This document shows, one piece after another, positions 31,455 through 40,396 of a DNA stretch of 64,000 nucleotides. A program made the translations under genes and the position numbers. The notes under the pieces were generated by a model. The model was not told where the DNA came from. It was given only the letters and a program-made list of their open reading frames with translations, and did no database searches. Origin of the DNA: Chloroflexota bacterium (lineage in GTDB: Bacteria; Chloroflexota; Anaerolineae; Aggregatilineales; Phototrophicaceae); NCBI GenBank assembly GCA_013388745.1, contig JACAER010000013.1, positions 35,366 to 99,365 on the forward strand. Reading direction: 5' to 3'. The number at the start of each line of letters is the position of its first letter. Within the stretch, counting starts at the first letter, position 1.

Positions 31455-31751
31455 TTACCACAGCGGCGGCAGCGCGTTGATGGCCGCCCAGCCGGCATCT
31501 TTTTCTATGGTTTTCGTCTGAATATCCACAAAATACTGATCGAGCACGGCGGCGCGTTCCTGCGCCAGCGGCGGCGTGCAGTAGCAGTTTTCCTCCCACA
31601 GCGCGAAGCCTTCGGGGTCAAGACGCGCGTTTTCGAGGCACGTTTGCAGTTCGCCGCCGAAGGGACGCATAGCGCGGATGCCGCCGCCGTCCAGCAGCGC
31701 TTTTAGTTCCTTCAGCCGCAGCGGTTTCGCTTTCACCAGATAGTAGGCCAT
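31455..31751 (-). CDS. conserved-looking small protein, 98 aa
   Basis: I do not recognise a named family. It starts MAYYLVKAKPLRLKELKALLDGG and has an RPFGGELQTCLENARL and WEENCYCTPPLAQER segment with two nearby cysteines. It is soluble with mixed helix and strand. AAAAGGA right before the ATG is a strong ribosome site, and the compact spacing before prolyl-tRNA synthetase (same strand, 55 bp apart) also supports a real gene. Confidence 0.75.
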   Translation of the reverse strand: MAYYLVKAKPLRLKELKALLDGGGIRAMRPFGGELQTCLENARLDPEGFALWEENCYCTPPLAQERAAVLDQYFVDIQTKTIEKDAGWAAINALPPLW

Positions 31752-31806
31752 GTCCTTTTCTCCCGTTTATTCCCACGATAAACCCTGCCGCGAGAGGAGA
31801 GTCAAG

Positions 31807-33585
31807 TTAATCGGCAAGGGTGACCGTTTTCACGCCCGCCATGATTTCATCGTACAGCGTTTGCAGCGCGGCGCGCAGCCGTTCCACCACCTCGTCCAGC
31901 GGCAGCAGCGCAATGTCTTTGCGGGTGCGTACCTTGAGTTCCACGCCGCCTTTTTCCAGGGAGCGCGCGCTGATCGTCAGGCGCAGCGGCAGGCCGATCA
32001 GATCGGCGTCGTTGAACTTCACGCCGGGACGCTCGTCGCGATCATCGTACAGCACTTCGATATGGGCGGCGCGCAGCGTTTCATACAGGCGCGTCGCTTC
32101 GGCCTCTACCCGTTCATCCTTGCCCGCCAGCGAGGCCAGATACACCTGATATGGCGCGACAGTGACCGGCCAGCACAGCCCATAATCGTCGTGGTACTGT
32201 TCGGCGACACACGCCAGCACGCGCGTGACGCCGATGCCATACGATCCCATGACGACCGGCTTGCTTTTGCCGTCTTGATCGAGATACGTCGCGCCGAGTG
32301 TTTCGCTATAACGTGTGCCCAGCTTAAAGATGTTGCCGACTTCTACACCGCGCACTGCCCGCAGCGCCACGCCACATTCCGGGCAGGCGTCGCCCGCGCG
32401 CGCCGTCGTGATATCGGCGACAACCTGTGCCTGATAGTCGCGGGGATAATTGGTGTTCAGGAGGTGATAGCCTTCGTCGTTGGCGCCCGCGACGAGATTC
32501 GCCGACTGCGCCACCGCTTCGTCGATCACGACCAGTAAATCATCGCCGGCCTGCGTGCCGATGGGCGAACCATAGCCCGCGACAGCCCCAACAGCGCGAA
32601 TCTCTTCTGCGCGCGCGGGGCGCAGTTCCAGCGCATGAACGGCGCTGGCGATTTTGGTCTCGTTGGCGTCCATATCGCCGCGCACGATCGCCAGAACAAA
32701 GCGTTCGCCCGTTTTCTGCTCGACCAAAAATTTGCCCACGAGAAACACGGCTTTAGCGGTTTTGGCTTTGGGAATATTCAAAAACTGTGCCAGCGCTTCA
32801 ATTGTCGTGGTGTTGGGCGTGGCGACCTTTTGCAGCGGCAGGGGCGCTTCGGGTGCGTTTTCCGGCTTGCGCGCGCGGGCGATCTGGCGGTTGGCCGCGT
32901 AGCCGCACTGGTCGCACAGCATTAATGTATCTTCGCCGATGTCTGTCAAATACATAAATTCATGCGCCAGCGAACCGCCCATCATGCCCGTGTCGGATTT
33001 CACGGCGACAGTGGATAAGCCAGTACGCGCGAAAATCCTGAAGTAGGCCGCATAGTGCGCGCGGTACTGCGCGTCGAGTCCGGCTTCGTCGGCGTCCAGG
33101 CTATAGCTGTCCTTCATGGTGAATTCGCGCCCGCGAATCAGCCCAGCGCGCGGGCGGGGATCGTCGCGCCATTTGGTCTGGATGTGATAGAGCAGCGCGG
33201 GCAGTTGGCGGTAGGAACGAATCTCTTTGCGCACCAGATCGGCCACGACTTCTTCATGCGTCATCGCCAGCGCCATTTCACGCCCGTTTTTGTCTAAAAA
33301 GCGCCCCATCTCGCTGCCGATTGCGTACCAGCGTCCGCTTTCCTGCCATAAATCGCCCGGATGCACCACCGGCATCAGCACTTCTTGCCCGCCGATGGCT
33401 TCCATTTCCTCGCGAAGAATGGCGCTGATTTTGTGCAGCGCGCGCTGTGCCAGCGGCAGATAACTGAAGATGCCGGCCGCCAGCGGCCGGATGAAGCCTG
33501 CGCGCAGCAGCAGTTGATGGCTGACGACTTCGGCGTCGGCGGGGGCTTCGCGCAGCGTTTGGCTGAAAAGGCGCGACATGCGCAT
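31807..33585 (-). CDS. proS: prolyl-tRNA synthetase (bacterial type with editing insertion)
   Basis: The 592-residue class II synthetase has motif 2-like GLIRGREFTMKDSYSL, motif 3 SYGIGVTRVLA and the anticodon-binding domain at the end. Between motifs 2 and 3 lies the YbaK-type editing domain (about 230-390), which removes misacylated alanine; this marks the bacterial ProS class. The ATG at 33585 has GGGAAG eight bases upstream. An extended -10 (TGCTATAAT) lies 49 bp upstream. Confidence 0.96.
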   Translation of the reverse strand: MRMSRLFSQTLREAPADAEVVSHQLLLRAGFIRPLAAGIFSYLPLAQRALHKISAILREEMEAIGGQEVLMPVVHPGDLWQESGRWYAIGSEMGRFLDKNGREMALAMTHEEVVADLVRKEIRSYRQLPALLYHIQTKWRDDPRPRAGLIRGREFTMKDSYSLDADEAGLDAQYRAHYAAYFRIFARTGLSTVAVKSDTGMMGGSLAHEFMYLTDIGEDTLMLCDQCGYAANRQIARARKPENAPEAPLPLQKVATPNTTTIEALAQFLNIPKAKTAKAVFLVGKFLVEQKTGERFVLAIVRGDMDANETKIASAVHALELRPARAEEIRAVGAVAGYGSPIGTQAGDDLLVVIDEAVAQSANLVAGANDEGYHLLNTNYPRDYQAQVVADITTARAGDACPECGVALRAVRGVEVGNIFKLGTRYSETLGATYLDQDGKSKPVVMGSYGIGVTRVLACVAEQYHDDYGLCWPVTVAPYQVYLASLAGKDERVEAEATRLYETLRAAHIEVLYDDRDERPGVKFNDADLIGLPLRLTISARSLEKGGVELKVRTRKDIALLPLDEVVERLRAALQTLYDEIMAGVKTVTLAD

Positions 33586-33633
33586 GGTGTTCTTCCCTGT
33601 GTGTCTGAACTTTTATGAACCTTTGTGGACTGT

Positions 33634-33642
33634 ATTATAGCA
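33634..33642 (-). promoter_or_regulatory. extended -10 promoter of proS
   Basis: On the minus strand TGCTATAAT is a perfect -10 with TGn extension, 48 bp before the proS ATG. Confidence 0.6.
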
Positions 33643-33730
33643 CGTCTGCGCGGAAAAACAACCATAAGCCGGTCTTTTCTGATATGCTTGTAGAAAGCGG
33701 CCTGTGGATTTTTCGATGATCGAGGTATTG

Positions 33731-35320
33731 ATGGCTGAACGGACGCCTCATCAGGCATCTTCTGTTTCGCCCATGCTGCGGCTGGCCGAAGTCGTGGCGT
33801 CGCTATCGCTGGCAACGGATGTCGGCACCGGCCAACCGCTGGAACGCGCGCTGCGCACCTGTCTGCTCGCCTTTCGTCTGGGGCAGGCGCTCGGCCTCAG
33901 CGACAACCAACTGCATACTGTCTATTATGTGGCGCTGCTGCGCTTCGTAGGCTGCACCGCTGATGCTGTGCATATGGCCGATATTTTCGGCGACGAATTG
34001 GCGGCACAAGCGCAGGTGGCGACGGTAGAACTGCTGCCCCTGCCGATGATTATGGCGATGCTGCGTTACGCCGGCGAAGGTTATCCGCTTCCTCAACGAC
34101 TGCGTAAGCTCAGCTACGGGCTGTCGAGCGGCATCGAACGCACGCGCGAAGCCGAAGTCGCCCACTGCGAAGTCTCGCAAAATATCGCGCAGCGGCTGGG
34201 GCTGGGCGAAGCTGTGCGGGACGCATTGGGCGAAATTTTCGAGCGCTGGGATGGACGCGGCGTGCCTGGCAGGGCGCGCGGCGAGGCCTTAAGCACCGCG
34301 ATCCGCTTGGTGCATATTGCGCAGGACGCTGTGATCTTCTACCGTGTGGGCGGCGTTGATGGCGCCCAGAATGCAGCGCGCAAACGCGCGGGCGGCTTTT
34401 ATGACCCACAGATGGCGGCACTGTTCGTGCGCCATGCGACGACGCTTTTGGCTGAACTCGATCAGGTGTCGATCTGGGAAACGGTGCTGGAACTGGAGCC
34501 GTCGCCGCGCCTGTTCCTCTCGGAGTCGCAGCTCGATGTGGCGGTGCGCGCCATTGCCGATTTTAGCGATTTGCGCTCACCCTATGCGCGCACGCATTCC
34601 AGCGCGGTGGCCGAACTCAGTTTTGCCGCCGCCCGCCGCTGCGGACTCTGCGGGGCGGATGCGCTCCTAGTGCAGCGCGCGGGATACCTGCACGATCTTG
34701 GCCGCACAACTGTGCCGCTCACCATCTGGGACAAACCGGGCAAGCTGACCCCCAGCGAATGGGAGCGTGTGCGCCTATATCCTTACTACACCGAACGCTT
34801 GCTGGCGCGTTCGCCAGCTCTGGCATCCATCGGCGCGCTGGCCGCGCTGCATCGCGAACGTCTCGACGGTTCCGGCTATCATCGCGGGCTGCCGGGTGCG
34901 CTGCTCTCGCCGCTGGTCTGTCTGCTGGCGGCAGCAGATGTCTACCAATCTAAAATCGAGCCGCGTGCCTATCGCGCCGCCTACACTCCCGAAGCGGCGA
35001 GAGATGAACTGCGCACACAGGTACGTCTGGGCAAGCTCGACCAGCAAGCGGTCGAAGCCGTGCTAAGCTGTGTCGGAGAGGTCCGCAGGGCTGACCGTCG
35101 TGTCTGGCCGGCCAATCTCAGCGAACGCGAAGTTGAAGTCCTGCGTCTGATCGCCCGCGGCCTGTCTACCCGCCAGATCGCACAGACGCTTACCATTTCG
35201 CCCAAGACCGCCGATCATCACATCCAGCATATTTACAACAAAATCGGTGTTTCGACACGCGCCGCTGCGACGCTGTTTGCCATGCAGCACAATTTGCTGC
35301 GCGAGGGGTTCTCAGAATAG
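33731..35320 (+). CDS. HD/HD-GYP double-domain regulator with LuxR-type DNA-binding domain
   Basis: The 529-residue protein has two HD-GYP-like halves. The first (about 10-230) keeps WDGRGVPGR but lacks the HD pair and looks inactive. The second (about 285-430) has YLHDLGRT with the HD metal pair and HRERLDGSGYHRG, close to the HHExxDGxGYP motif of c-di-GMP phosphodiesterases. The C-terminus (about 460-525) is a LuxR/GerE helix-turn-helix, LSEREVEVLRLIARGLSTRQIA. A fusion of nucleotide hydrolysis or binding with DNA binding suggests a one-component switch. The ATG at 33731 is chosen for GAGG just upstream; ATG 33716 and the track's GTG 33704 are alternatives. Confidence 0.9.
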   Translation: MAERTPHQASSVSPMLRLAEVVASLSLATDVGTGQPLERALRTCLLAFRLGQALGLSDNQLHTVYYVALLRFVGCTADAVHMADIFGDELAAQAQVATVELLPLPMIMAMLRYAGEGYPLPQRLRKLSYGLSSGIERTREAEVAHCEVSQNIAQRLGLGEAVRDALGEIFERWDGRGVPGRARGEALSTAIRLVHIAQDAVIFYRVGGVDGAQNAARKRAGGFYDPQMAALFVRHATTLLAELDQVSIWETVLELEPSPRLFLSESQLDVAVRAIADFSDLRSPYARTHSSAVAELSFAAARRCGLCGADALLVQRAGYLHDLGRTTVPLTIWDKPGKLTPSEWERVRLYPYYTERLLARSPALASIGALAALHRERLDGSGYHRGLPGALLSPLVCLLAAADVYQSKIEPRAYRAAYTPEAARDELRTQVRLGKLDQQAVEAVLSCVGEVRRADRRVWPANLSEREVEVLRLIARGLSTRQIAQTLTISPKTADHHIQHIYNKIGVSTRAAATLFAMQHNLLREGFSE

Positions 35321-35399
35321 GGAATTCACCCGATGTGGCGCTTGCGCCTTGCTTCTACACTGATCCACAGTGCATTCACTAATCATCAGGAGCAGGGTA

Positions 35400-35822
35400 A
35401 TGTCTCAGCTAAACAAAGAAATCGTGCGCCGCGTATATGTAGATGTGCAGGATACGGGCAATCTGGCCGCGATCGACGAACTGTTCGCGCCCGATGTGCT
35501 TGTGCATGATCCGTTTATGGGCGATGTGCAGGGAGTGGCGGCGTACCGCCAGTTGACCATGCTGTTTCAAAACGCTTTTCCGGGCCACAAGACGACTTTG
35601 CACACCTTTGTCGCCGAGGGCGATTTCGTCGCCATCTATCATATCCACCACGCGACACACACTGGCGAATTCATGGGGCTGCCGCCAACGGGCAAAACTG
35701 TGCATGTGCCGGGATTGGAGCTGTACCGTCTGCGCGACGGCAAAATCGTCGAATTCTGGCGGCACGACGACGACGCCGGTCTGATGCGCCAGCTTGGGAT
35801 GCTGCCGCAGGCCGCGCAGTAG
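35400..35822 (+). CDS. SnoaL-like / ester cyclase family protein
   Basis: The 140-residue protein has the NTF2-like fold of the SnoaL group: NKEIVRRVYVDVQDTGNLAAIDELFAPDVLVHDP, a central AFPGHKTTLHTFVAEGD, and GKIVEFWRHDDDAGLMRQLG at the end, the most conserved part of the family. The start is the ATG after AGGAGCAGGG. It stands alone between the HD-GYP-LuxR gene and the convergent glgP. Substrate unknown. Confidence 0.88.
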   Translation: MSQLNKEIVRRVYVDVQDTGNLAAIDELFAPDVLVHDPFMGDVQGVAAYRQLTMLFQNAFPGHKTTLHTFVAEGDFVAIYHIHHATHTGEFMGLPPTGKTVHVPGLELYRLRDGKIVEFWRHDDDAGLMRQLGMLPQAAQ

Positions 35823-35836
35823 CCACGCCGGATTTT

Positions 35837-35868
35837 CCCCTTCCTCGCCTGTGTGAGCGAGGAAGGGG
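35837..35868. repeat. perfect 12-bp stem hairpin at the glgP 3' side
   Basis: CCCCTTCCTCGC and GCGAGGAAGGGG flank an 8-nt loop between the convergent SnoaL and glgP genes. A similar GAGGAAGGGG palindrome lies at about 49925-49958, at the 3' side of glgC. No T-run is present. Confidence 0.6.
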
Positions 35869-35888
35869 TTGCGCTGGCACTACTCCGC

Positions 35889-38462
35889 TTATGCCCAGGT
35901 AATCAAGCCAGGAACAAAGGACGTCGGCAGCAGGTCATGCTTCGGCAGCACGCGCACCGACAGGCCGCGTTCGCCGCTGGTGTTGTAGCGCACCTTCGCC
36001 TTGAAAGTGTACTCGCCGTTTTCGGTTTTGCTGTTCTGCGGTTTCATCTCGATGGCTGTGCCGCCCGTGCTGATTTCGCCGCGCGTGTTCAGCTTGCCAT
36101 AGTACAACTGCACCTGCACATCGCTGGGCGTCAGCGGCCCCAGATGCACCACCGCCGTCACTTCGATTTCTGCGCCGACATGCGCCTGTGTCGCCGAAGG
36201 CTCGACCTTACGCACGCGCACACCGCTCCACGCTTTTTCTACTCCGCTGCGCCAGTTATAGAACTTCAGCCCTTTTTCCAGCGTCGGCAGCGTCATCTCT
36301 GCTGTGCGTTGATACGACGGCATATAGTACATATCAGTATATTCCTGCACCATGCGCCGCGTGTTGAAGTACGGCCCCAAAATACGCATCGAGGCCTTCA
36401 TTTTGGCGATCCATTCACGCGGCAGCCCGTCGCGGCTGCGATTGTAAAACATGGGGATGATGTCCTGTTCCAGCAGGTTATACAGCGCCTCGCTTTCGAT
36501 ATAATCCTGCTGTTCGGAATCGCTGTCCGCATATTCTTCGCCGTTGCCGATCGCCCAGCCGACGGCCGGCGTGAAGCCCTCCGCCCACCAGCCGTCGAGG
36601 ATGCTGCAATTCAGCCCGCCGTTATAGATCACCTTCATGCCGCTGGTGCCGCTGGCCTCTTTCGGGCGCTGCGGCGTATTCAGCCACACATCGACGCCCT
36701 GCACCAGCGAACGTGCGATGCGCATATCATAATTTTCCAGGAACACCAGCGAATTGCGCAGATCGGGGTCACGGGCGATATTGACGATGCGCCGGATAAA
36801 TTCCTTGCCGGCCTGATCGTGCGGGTGCGCCTTGCCGGCGAAAATGATCTGCACCGGGCGTTGCGGGTCATGCAAAATACTCTTAAGCCGGTCGAGATCG
36901 CGCATCAGCAGCGTGGCGCGCTTATAGGTGGCGAAGCGCCGCGCAAAACCGATCGTCAGCGCGTCGGGGTTCAGCACTTCTTCGGCTTCTTCGATCTCGT
37001 GTTTGGGCGCGCCGCGCCGTTCTAACTGCGTGCGCAGCCGTTCGCGGGCGAAGGCCACCAGCCGTTCGCGCCGCCGTTCGTGCGTGCGCCACAGCTCCGC
37101 GTCGGGGATCTGATACACGCCGTCCCACACATCCTGGCGCGTTTCTTCTGTGCGCCACGCCGGATCCAGGTAGCGATCGAGCAGTTGGCTCATCTCCGGG
37201 CTGACCCACGTCAGCGCGTGGACGCCGTTGGTCACGGCCTGAATCGGCACTTCCTGTTCGGGCACGTTGGGGAAGATCCACTGCCACATACGCCGCGACA
37301 CCATGCCATGAAGCTGTGCCACGCCGTTGGCGCCCGAAGACACACGCAGCGCCAGCACCGCCATCGAGAACAACTGGTAATCGCCCATGTTCTCGCGCCC
37401 CAGATTCAAAAATTCATCGCGCGAAATGCCGAGCGCGCGGTAATAGCCCGTAAAATGTTCGTCGATCAGGTCGAAGCCGAAGCGTTCCAGGCCGGCGGGC
37501 ACCGGCGTATGCGTGGTGAAAATATTGCTGGCTGCGACAATCTCTTTGGCCTGATAAAAGTTCAACCCCTGTTCGACCATCAGCAGCCGGATGCGTTCCA
37601 GCGCCAGAAACGCCGAATGCCCCTCGTTCATATGGGTGATCGACGGACGCAGTCCGAGCGCCTCCAGCGCGCGCACCCCGCCGATGCCCATCAGCACTTC
37701 CTGGCGAATGCGCGTGCGCCGATCGCCGCCGTAGAGCCGGTCGGTCAGGTTGCGGTCTTCTTCCAGCCGGTTATCCGGGATGTTGCTGTCCAGCAGATAG
37801 AGCGCCACACGCCCGACCTGCACTTTCCAGATTTGCGCGTACAGGTCGCGTCCCGGCATCGGCACGCTGATTTTGATCGGGTCGCCATCGGCGGCGCGCT
37901 GCAACGTCACCGGCATATTGCCGTAATCGTTGATTGGGTAGTTTTCCTGCTGGTAGCCGTCGGCGTTCAAATACTGTTGGAAGTAGCCTTCCTGATACAG
38001 CAACCCGACCCCCACCAGCGGCAGTCCCAGATCGCTGGCGCTTTTCAGGTGATCGCCGCTCAGCACGCCCAGACCGCCCGAATAATTTTGCAGACATTCG
38101 GTAATGCCGAATTCCATGGAAAAATAGGCAATCGTCGGCGGATTTTGCAGATGCCCATAATGCTGCTTGAACCAGGTATTGGTCGTACTCATGTAGTTAT
38201 CGAGGCTTTGCAGCACGCGGTTGTAATGCACCAGAAACGCCGGGTCATCACAGACCGCGTTCAGCCGTTCCTGGCTGACCAGCCCCAGCATCCAGACCGG
38301 GTTACGCCCGGTGGCGACCCACAAATCCGGGTCCAGCCGCCGGAACAAGAGTACAGTCTCGTGATCCCATGCCCAGCGTAGGTTGTAGGCCAGATCGTGC
38401 AAACGCGACAACTGCTGCGGCAAATTGGGTATCACGTTGACAGTTGTGACAGGTCGAACCAT
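35889..38462 (-). CDS. glgP: alpha-glucan phosphorylase (DUF3417 type)
   Basis: The 857-residue enzyme releases glucose-1-phosphate from glycogen or other alpha-1,4-glucans. The N-terminal DUF3417 module starts LPQQLSRLHDLAYNLRWAW, the marker of the compact bacterial/archaeal phosphorylases. NPDALTIGFARRFATYKRA and the PLP-binding GTSGMKVIYNGGLN (K610) follow. The C-terminal 110 residues form an extra beta domain. AGGAG lies eight bases before the ATG. It is divergent from a small CBM48 protein. Together with glgC, glgA and the branching enzyme across the island it forms a glycogen synthesis/degradation set. Confidence 0.95.
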   Translation of the reverse strand: MVRPVTTVNVIPNLPQQLSRLHDLAYNLRWAWDHETVLLFRRLDPDLWVATGRNPVWMLGLVSQERLNAVCDDPAFLVHYNRVLQSLDNYMSTTNTWFKQHYGHLQNPPTIAYFSMEFGITECLQNYSGGLGVLSGDHLKSASDLGLPLVGVGLLYQEGYFQQYLNADGYQQENYPINDYGNMPVTLQRAADGDPIKISVPMPGRDLYAQIWKVQVGRVALYLLDSNIPDNRLEEDRNLTDRLYGGDRRTRIRQEVLMGIGGVRALEALGLRPSITHMNEGHSAFLALERIRLLMVEQGLNFYQAKEIVAASNIFTTHTPVPAGLERFGFDLIDEHFTGYYRALGISRDEFLNLGRENMGDYQLFSMAVLALRVSSGANGVAQLHGMVSRRMWQWIFPNVPEQEVPIQAVTNGVHALTWVSPEMSQLLDRYLDPAWRTEETRQDVWDGVYQIPDAELWRTHERRRERLVAFARERLRTQLERRGAPKHEIEEAEEVLNPDALTIGFARRFATYKRATLLMRDLDRLKSILHDPQRPVQIIFAGKAHPHDQAGKEFIRRIVNIARDPDLRNSLVFLENYDMRIARSLVQGVDVWLNTPQRPKEASGTSGMKVIYNGGLNCSILDGWWAEGFTPAVGWAIGNGEEYADSDSEQQDYIESEALYNLLEQDIIPMFYNRSRDGLPREWIAKMKASMRILGPYFNTRRMVQEYTDMYYMPSYQRTAEMTLPTLEKGLKFYNWRSGVEKAWSGVRVRKVEPSATQAHVGAEIEVTAVVHLGPLTPSDVQVQLYYGKLNTRGEISTGGTAIEMKPQNSKTENGEYTFKAKVRYNTSGERGLSVRVLPKHDLLPTSFVPGLITWA

Positions 38463-38634
38463 GTGGATAACTCCTGTTGGTTGTGTTCAGTGTTGGATGT
38501 GGGCACTGAGTTTTTGCCCACGCCGTTAGCATAGCGTGTTTCAGCCAATAGGTAAACACCGCTCTGACATGATAGATGTGATGAAAATCCTGTGACAGAT
38601 CGCATGAAGACAATGGGTGTAATGATTTTGTCTA

Positions 38635-38664
38635 TGTTACAATGGGGGCAGTGATTTCCATCAC
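38635..38664 (+). promoter_or_regulatory. extended -10 promoter with an overlapping palindrome, CBM48 gene
   Basis: TGTTACAAT (38635-38643) is an extended -10 for the CBM48 gene. GTGATTTCCATCAC (38651-38664), a perfect 5-bp-arm palindrome, covers the expected transcription start and is well placed to be an operator; it could also be a small 5' hairpin. It resembles no specific regulator site I can name. Confidence 0.45.
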
Positions 38665-38685
38665 AAACCAAATCACGGAGGAACA

Positions 38686-38994
38686 ATGCTGGAAAAGAAA
38701 TTCCCGAAGGGCAAGCCCTATTGCAAAGTGACGTTTTACTCGCCCGCATCCATCAAGGCCGAAACCGTTCATCTTGTCGGCGATTTCAACAAATGGGAAG
38801 AAACCGCCACGCCTATGAAAAAAGGCAAGGACGGACGCTTTTCGGTCACCTTGCAGCTTGACCGCGACAAAGAGTACCAATTCCGCTATTTGATTAACGG
38901 CACCGAATGGCACAACGATTGGGAAGCCGACAAGTATGTCCCCAATCCCTTCAGCGGCGATAATTCAGTGCTTATCACCAAAGAGCCGCAGTAG
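38686..38994 (+). CDS. stand-alone CBM48 / isoamylase N-terminal-domain protein
   Basis: The 102-residue protein is one carbohydrate-binding module of the CBM48/AMPK-beta kind: VHLVGDFNKWEETATPMKKGKDG, then YQFRYLINGTEWHNDWEADKYVPNPFSGDNSV. These aromatic and asparagine positions bind alpha-glucans. No catalytic domain is attached. A strong GGAGG precedes the ATG. Its position, divergent from glgP and before the island, suggests it binds glycogen or tunes a glycogen enzyme; similar small proteins are common next to glg genes. Confidence 0.9.
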   Translation: MLEKKFPKGKPYCKVTFYSPASIKAETVHLVGDFNKWEETATPMKKGKDGRFSVTLQLDRDKEYQFRYLINGTEWHNDWEADKYVPNPFSGDNSVLITKEPQ

Positions 38995-39010
38995 CACCAG
39001 CCCACTGATG

Positions 39011-39044
39011 ATCGGGGATGAAGCGGTCATCCCCGATTTTCTTT
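39011..39044 (+). terminator. intrinsic terminator of the CBM48 gene
   Basis: A perfect 11-bp stem (ATCGGGGATGA / TCATCCCCGAT) with a 5-nt loop followed by TTTCTTT, 17 bp after the stop codon. Confidence 0.88.
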
Positions 39045-39173
39045 CGTGCAGGAGGTTGCAACGCCCACGCCTGTTTTTGCGTCTTATAGACCAGAAGCTA
39101 TCGCTTGACTGCCTTTGTTCCTACAAGGCACACTGGTTCTGGATAGACAACCCTACAAGCTGTGCCTCTGCGT

Positions 39174-39389
39174 TTACACTTTCAGTTTGTCGGCCCACTC
39201 ATCAATCTGTTTGTTGGCCTCTTCTTTGGCAATGCCATATCGCTCCTGGACTTTGCCTGCCAGGATTTCACGATTGCCGTTGACCTCCATGAGTTCGTCA
39301 TCGGTCAGCTTGCCCCACTGCTTCTTAACCTGGCCGCTGAACTGCTTCCACTGTCCGCTAATCTTGTCCCAGTTGCTTCCGGTTTCCAT
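39174..39389 (-). CDS. CsbD-family stress protein
   Basis: The 71-residue protein reads NWDKISGQWKQFSGQVKKQWGKLTDDEL and GNREILAGKVQERYGIAKEEA, the standard CsbD signature. CsbD proteins accumulate under general stress but have no established biochemical role. The ATG at 39389 is selected; the track adds 18 residues without homology. First gene of the low-GC stress island. Confidence 0.93.
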   Translation of the reverse strand: METGSNWDKISGQWKQFSGQVKKQWGKLTDDELMEVNGNREILAGKVQERYGIAKEEANKQIDEWADKLKV

Positions 39390-39439
39390 TATCCTTTTCC
39401 TTGCCATTCGATCAACTAAATCTTGCATTGCAGATAAAG

Positions 39440-39798
39440 TCACCCGCTAGATTGCCAAGCTTTTGAATGACCGGTATCTACCATTGTAATAAAGCCCCCA
39501 AGCGTGCCTTCCGTGAGAATTCGTTTATAGTTCCCGGCGCGTTGGCACCGTACTGGCGGATGTTCGGCAACTTCATCGGCCACACCGGCAATTTCGTTGA
39601 GCTGCCCCTCAAATGCCGCATGGGGGGCATAAAATTCATTCCGGTCACATTCCAATGGTAATTGCGCAGCCTGGTATACAGCACTGACTCGTCCGCCAAC
39701 AGGACTTTGCGAATCTTGACCACGCCGCGCTGCTGTTTTTCGGCAATCTCTTGATTGGCTTCAATCTTGAGCGTTTTTACACCATTCGCTTTTGTCAT
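39440..39798 (-). pseudogene. Dps-like ferritin, frameshifted and truncated
   Basis: The N-terminus is Dps-like: LLADESVLYTRLRNYHWNVTG. The frame then breaks: MNF is followed in the next frame by YAPHAAFEGQLNEIAGVADEVAEH, and the original frame resumes at IRQYGANAPGTINEF before drifting again. One missing T in TTTT and a missing AT in the CATCC stretch would repair the first two breaks. The C-terminal third of a normal 150-170-residue Dps is absent. Intact Dps stores iron and shields DNA. Several lesions in one gene point to real decay. Confidence 0.8.
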
Positions 39799-39837
39799 TA
39801 CGACTTTCCGAATAATTGCGCTTAGATCAATCCTGAT

Positions 39838-40263
39838 TTAGCGGGGCCGACTCATCACCAACCAGATTAACCGCCCCACCAGCCACGCTGCGATGGCCCA
39901 CACCAGCATGGCAATCAGTGTGGTAATTTCTAGTACGGACGCCCCCCCTGGTGTCGGGTTTTGCAGCAGACTGGCGAATAACGCCACGAAAGGTGCCGAC
40001 AGTCCATAAATGAAACTGGCAAAACCGTTATCTGCATTCACACCGAGCAGATGCAAAATCACTCGAACCGCCAGCAGCAGTTCCAATGCGCCAAACAGGA
40101 AGTAAACGATATTGACAAGGCGCGCCACAAAGGAATTCTGATTGGCCGCCGCGATACCCCGTTTCTTTTCGCCCAGATTTACAGCTTGATGGTGTTCAAC
40201 ATTCCGGTCGACTTTTTCTTCGTGCCGGCCCAATTCCTGATTACGCAATTCGTTTCCAGTCAT
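39838..40263 (-). CDS. YggT-like membrane protein
   Basis: The 141-residue protein has a charged N-terminal part (about 1-55, with RHEEKVDRNVEHHQ) and two membrane segments (about 58-78 and 110-138) with a loop ASFIYGLSAPFVALF, as in YggT-family proteins. The start at 40263 is placed behind AGGAGG (10-base spacing); the ATG at 40314 is possible but would make the Shine-Dalgarno part of the coding sequence (HPRGGKK). Function is unknown; relatives are linked with osmotic stress and division. It belongs to the island's envelope set. Confidence 0.75.
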   Translation of the reverse strand: MTGNELRNQELGRHEEKVDRNVEHHQAVNLGEKKRGIAAANQNSFVARLVNIVYFLFGALELLLAVRVILHLLGVNADNGFASFIYGLSAPFVALFASLLQNPTPGGASVLEITTLIAMLVWAIAAWLVGRLIWLVMSRPR

Positions 40264-40396
40264 TTCTTTTTTGCCTCCTCTTGGATGAGGATAGGTTGCT
40301 TCAATGGTTGTCATAGAACGGGATAAAGTGGTAGACAAGTGGGTTAATGGGTAAGACTAACCCACTTGTCCGGTTTACATCACCGGTCCCAGATGC

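Noticed and set aside
37080-38381. 433-codon plus-strand ORF
   Set aside because: Antisense to glgP, with His/Gln/Arg-rich low-complexity translation.
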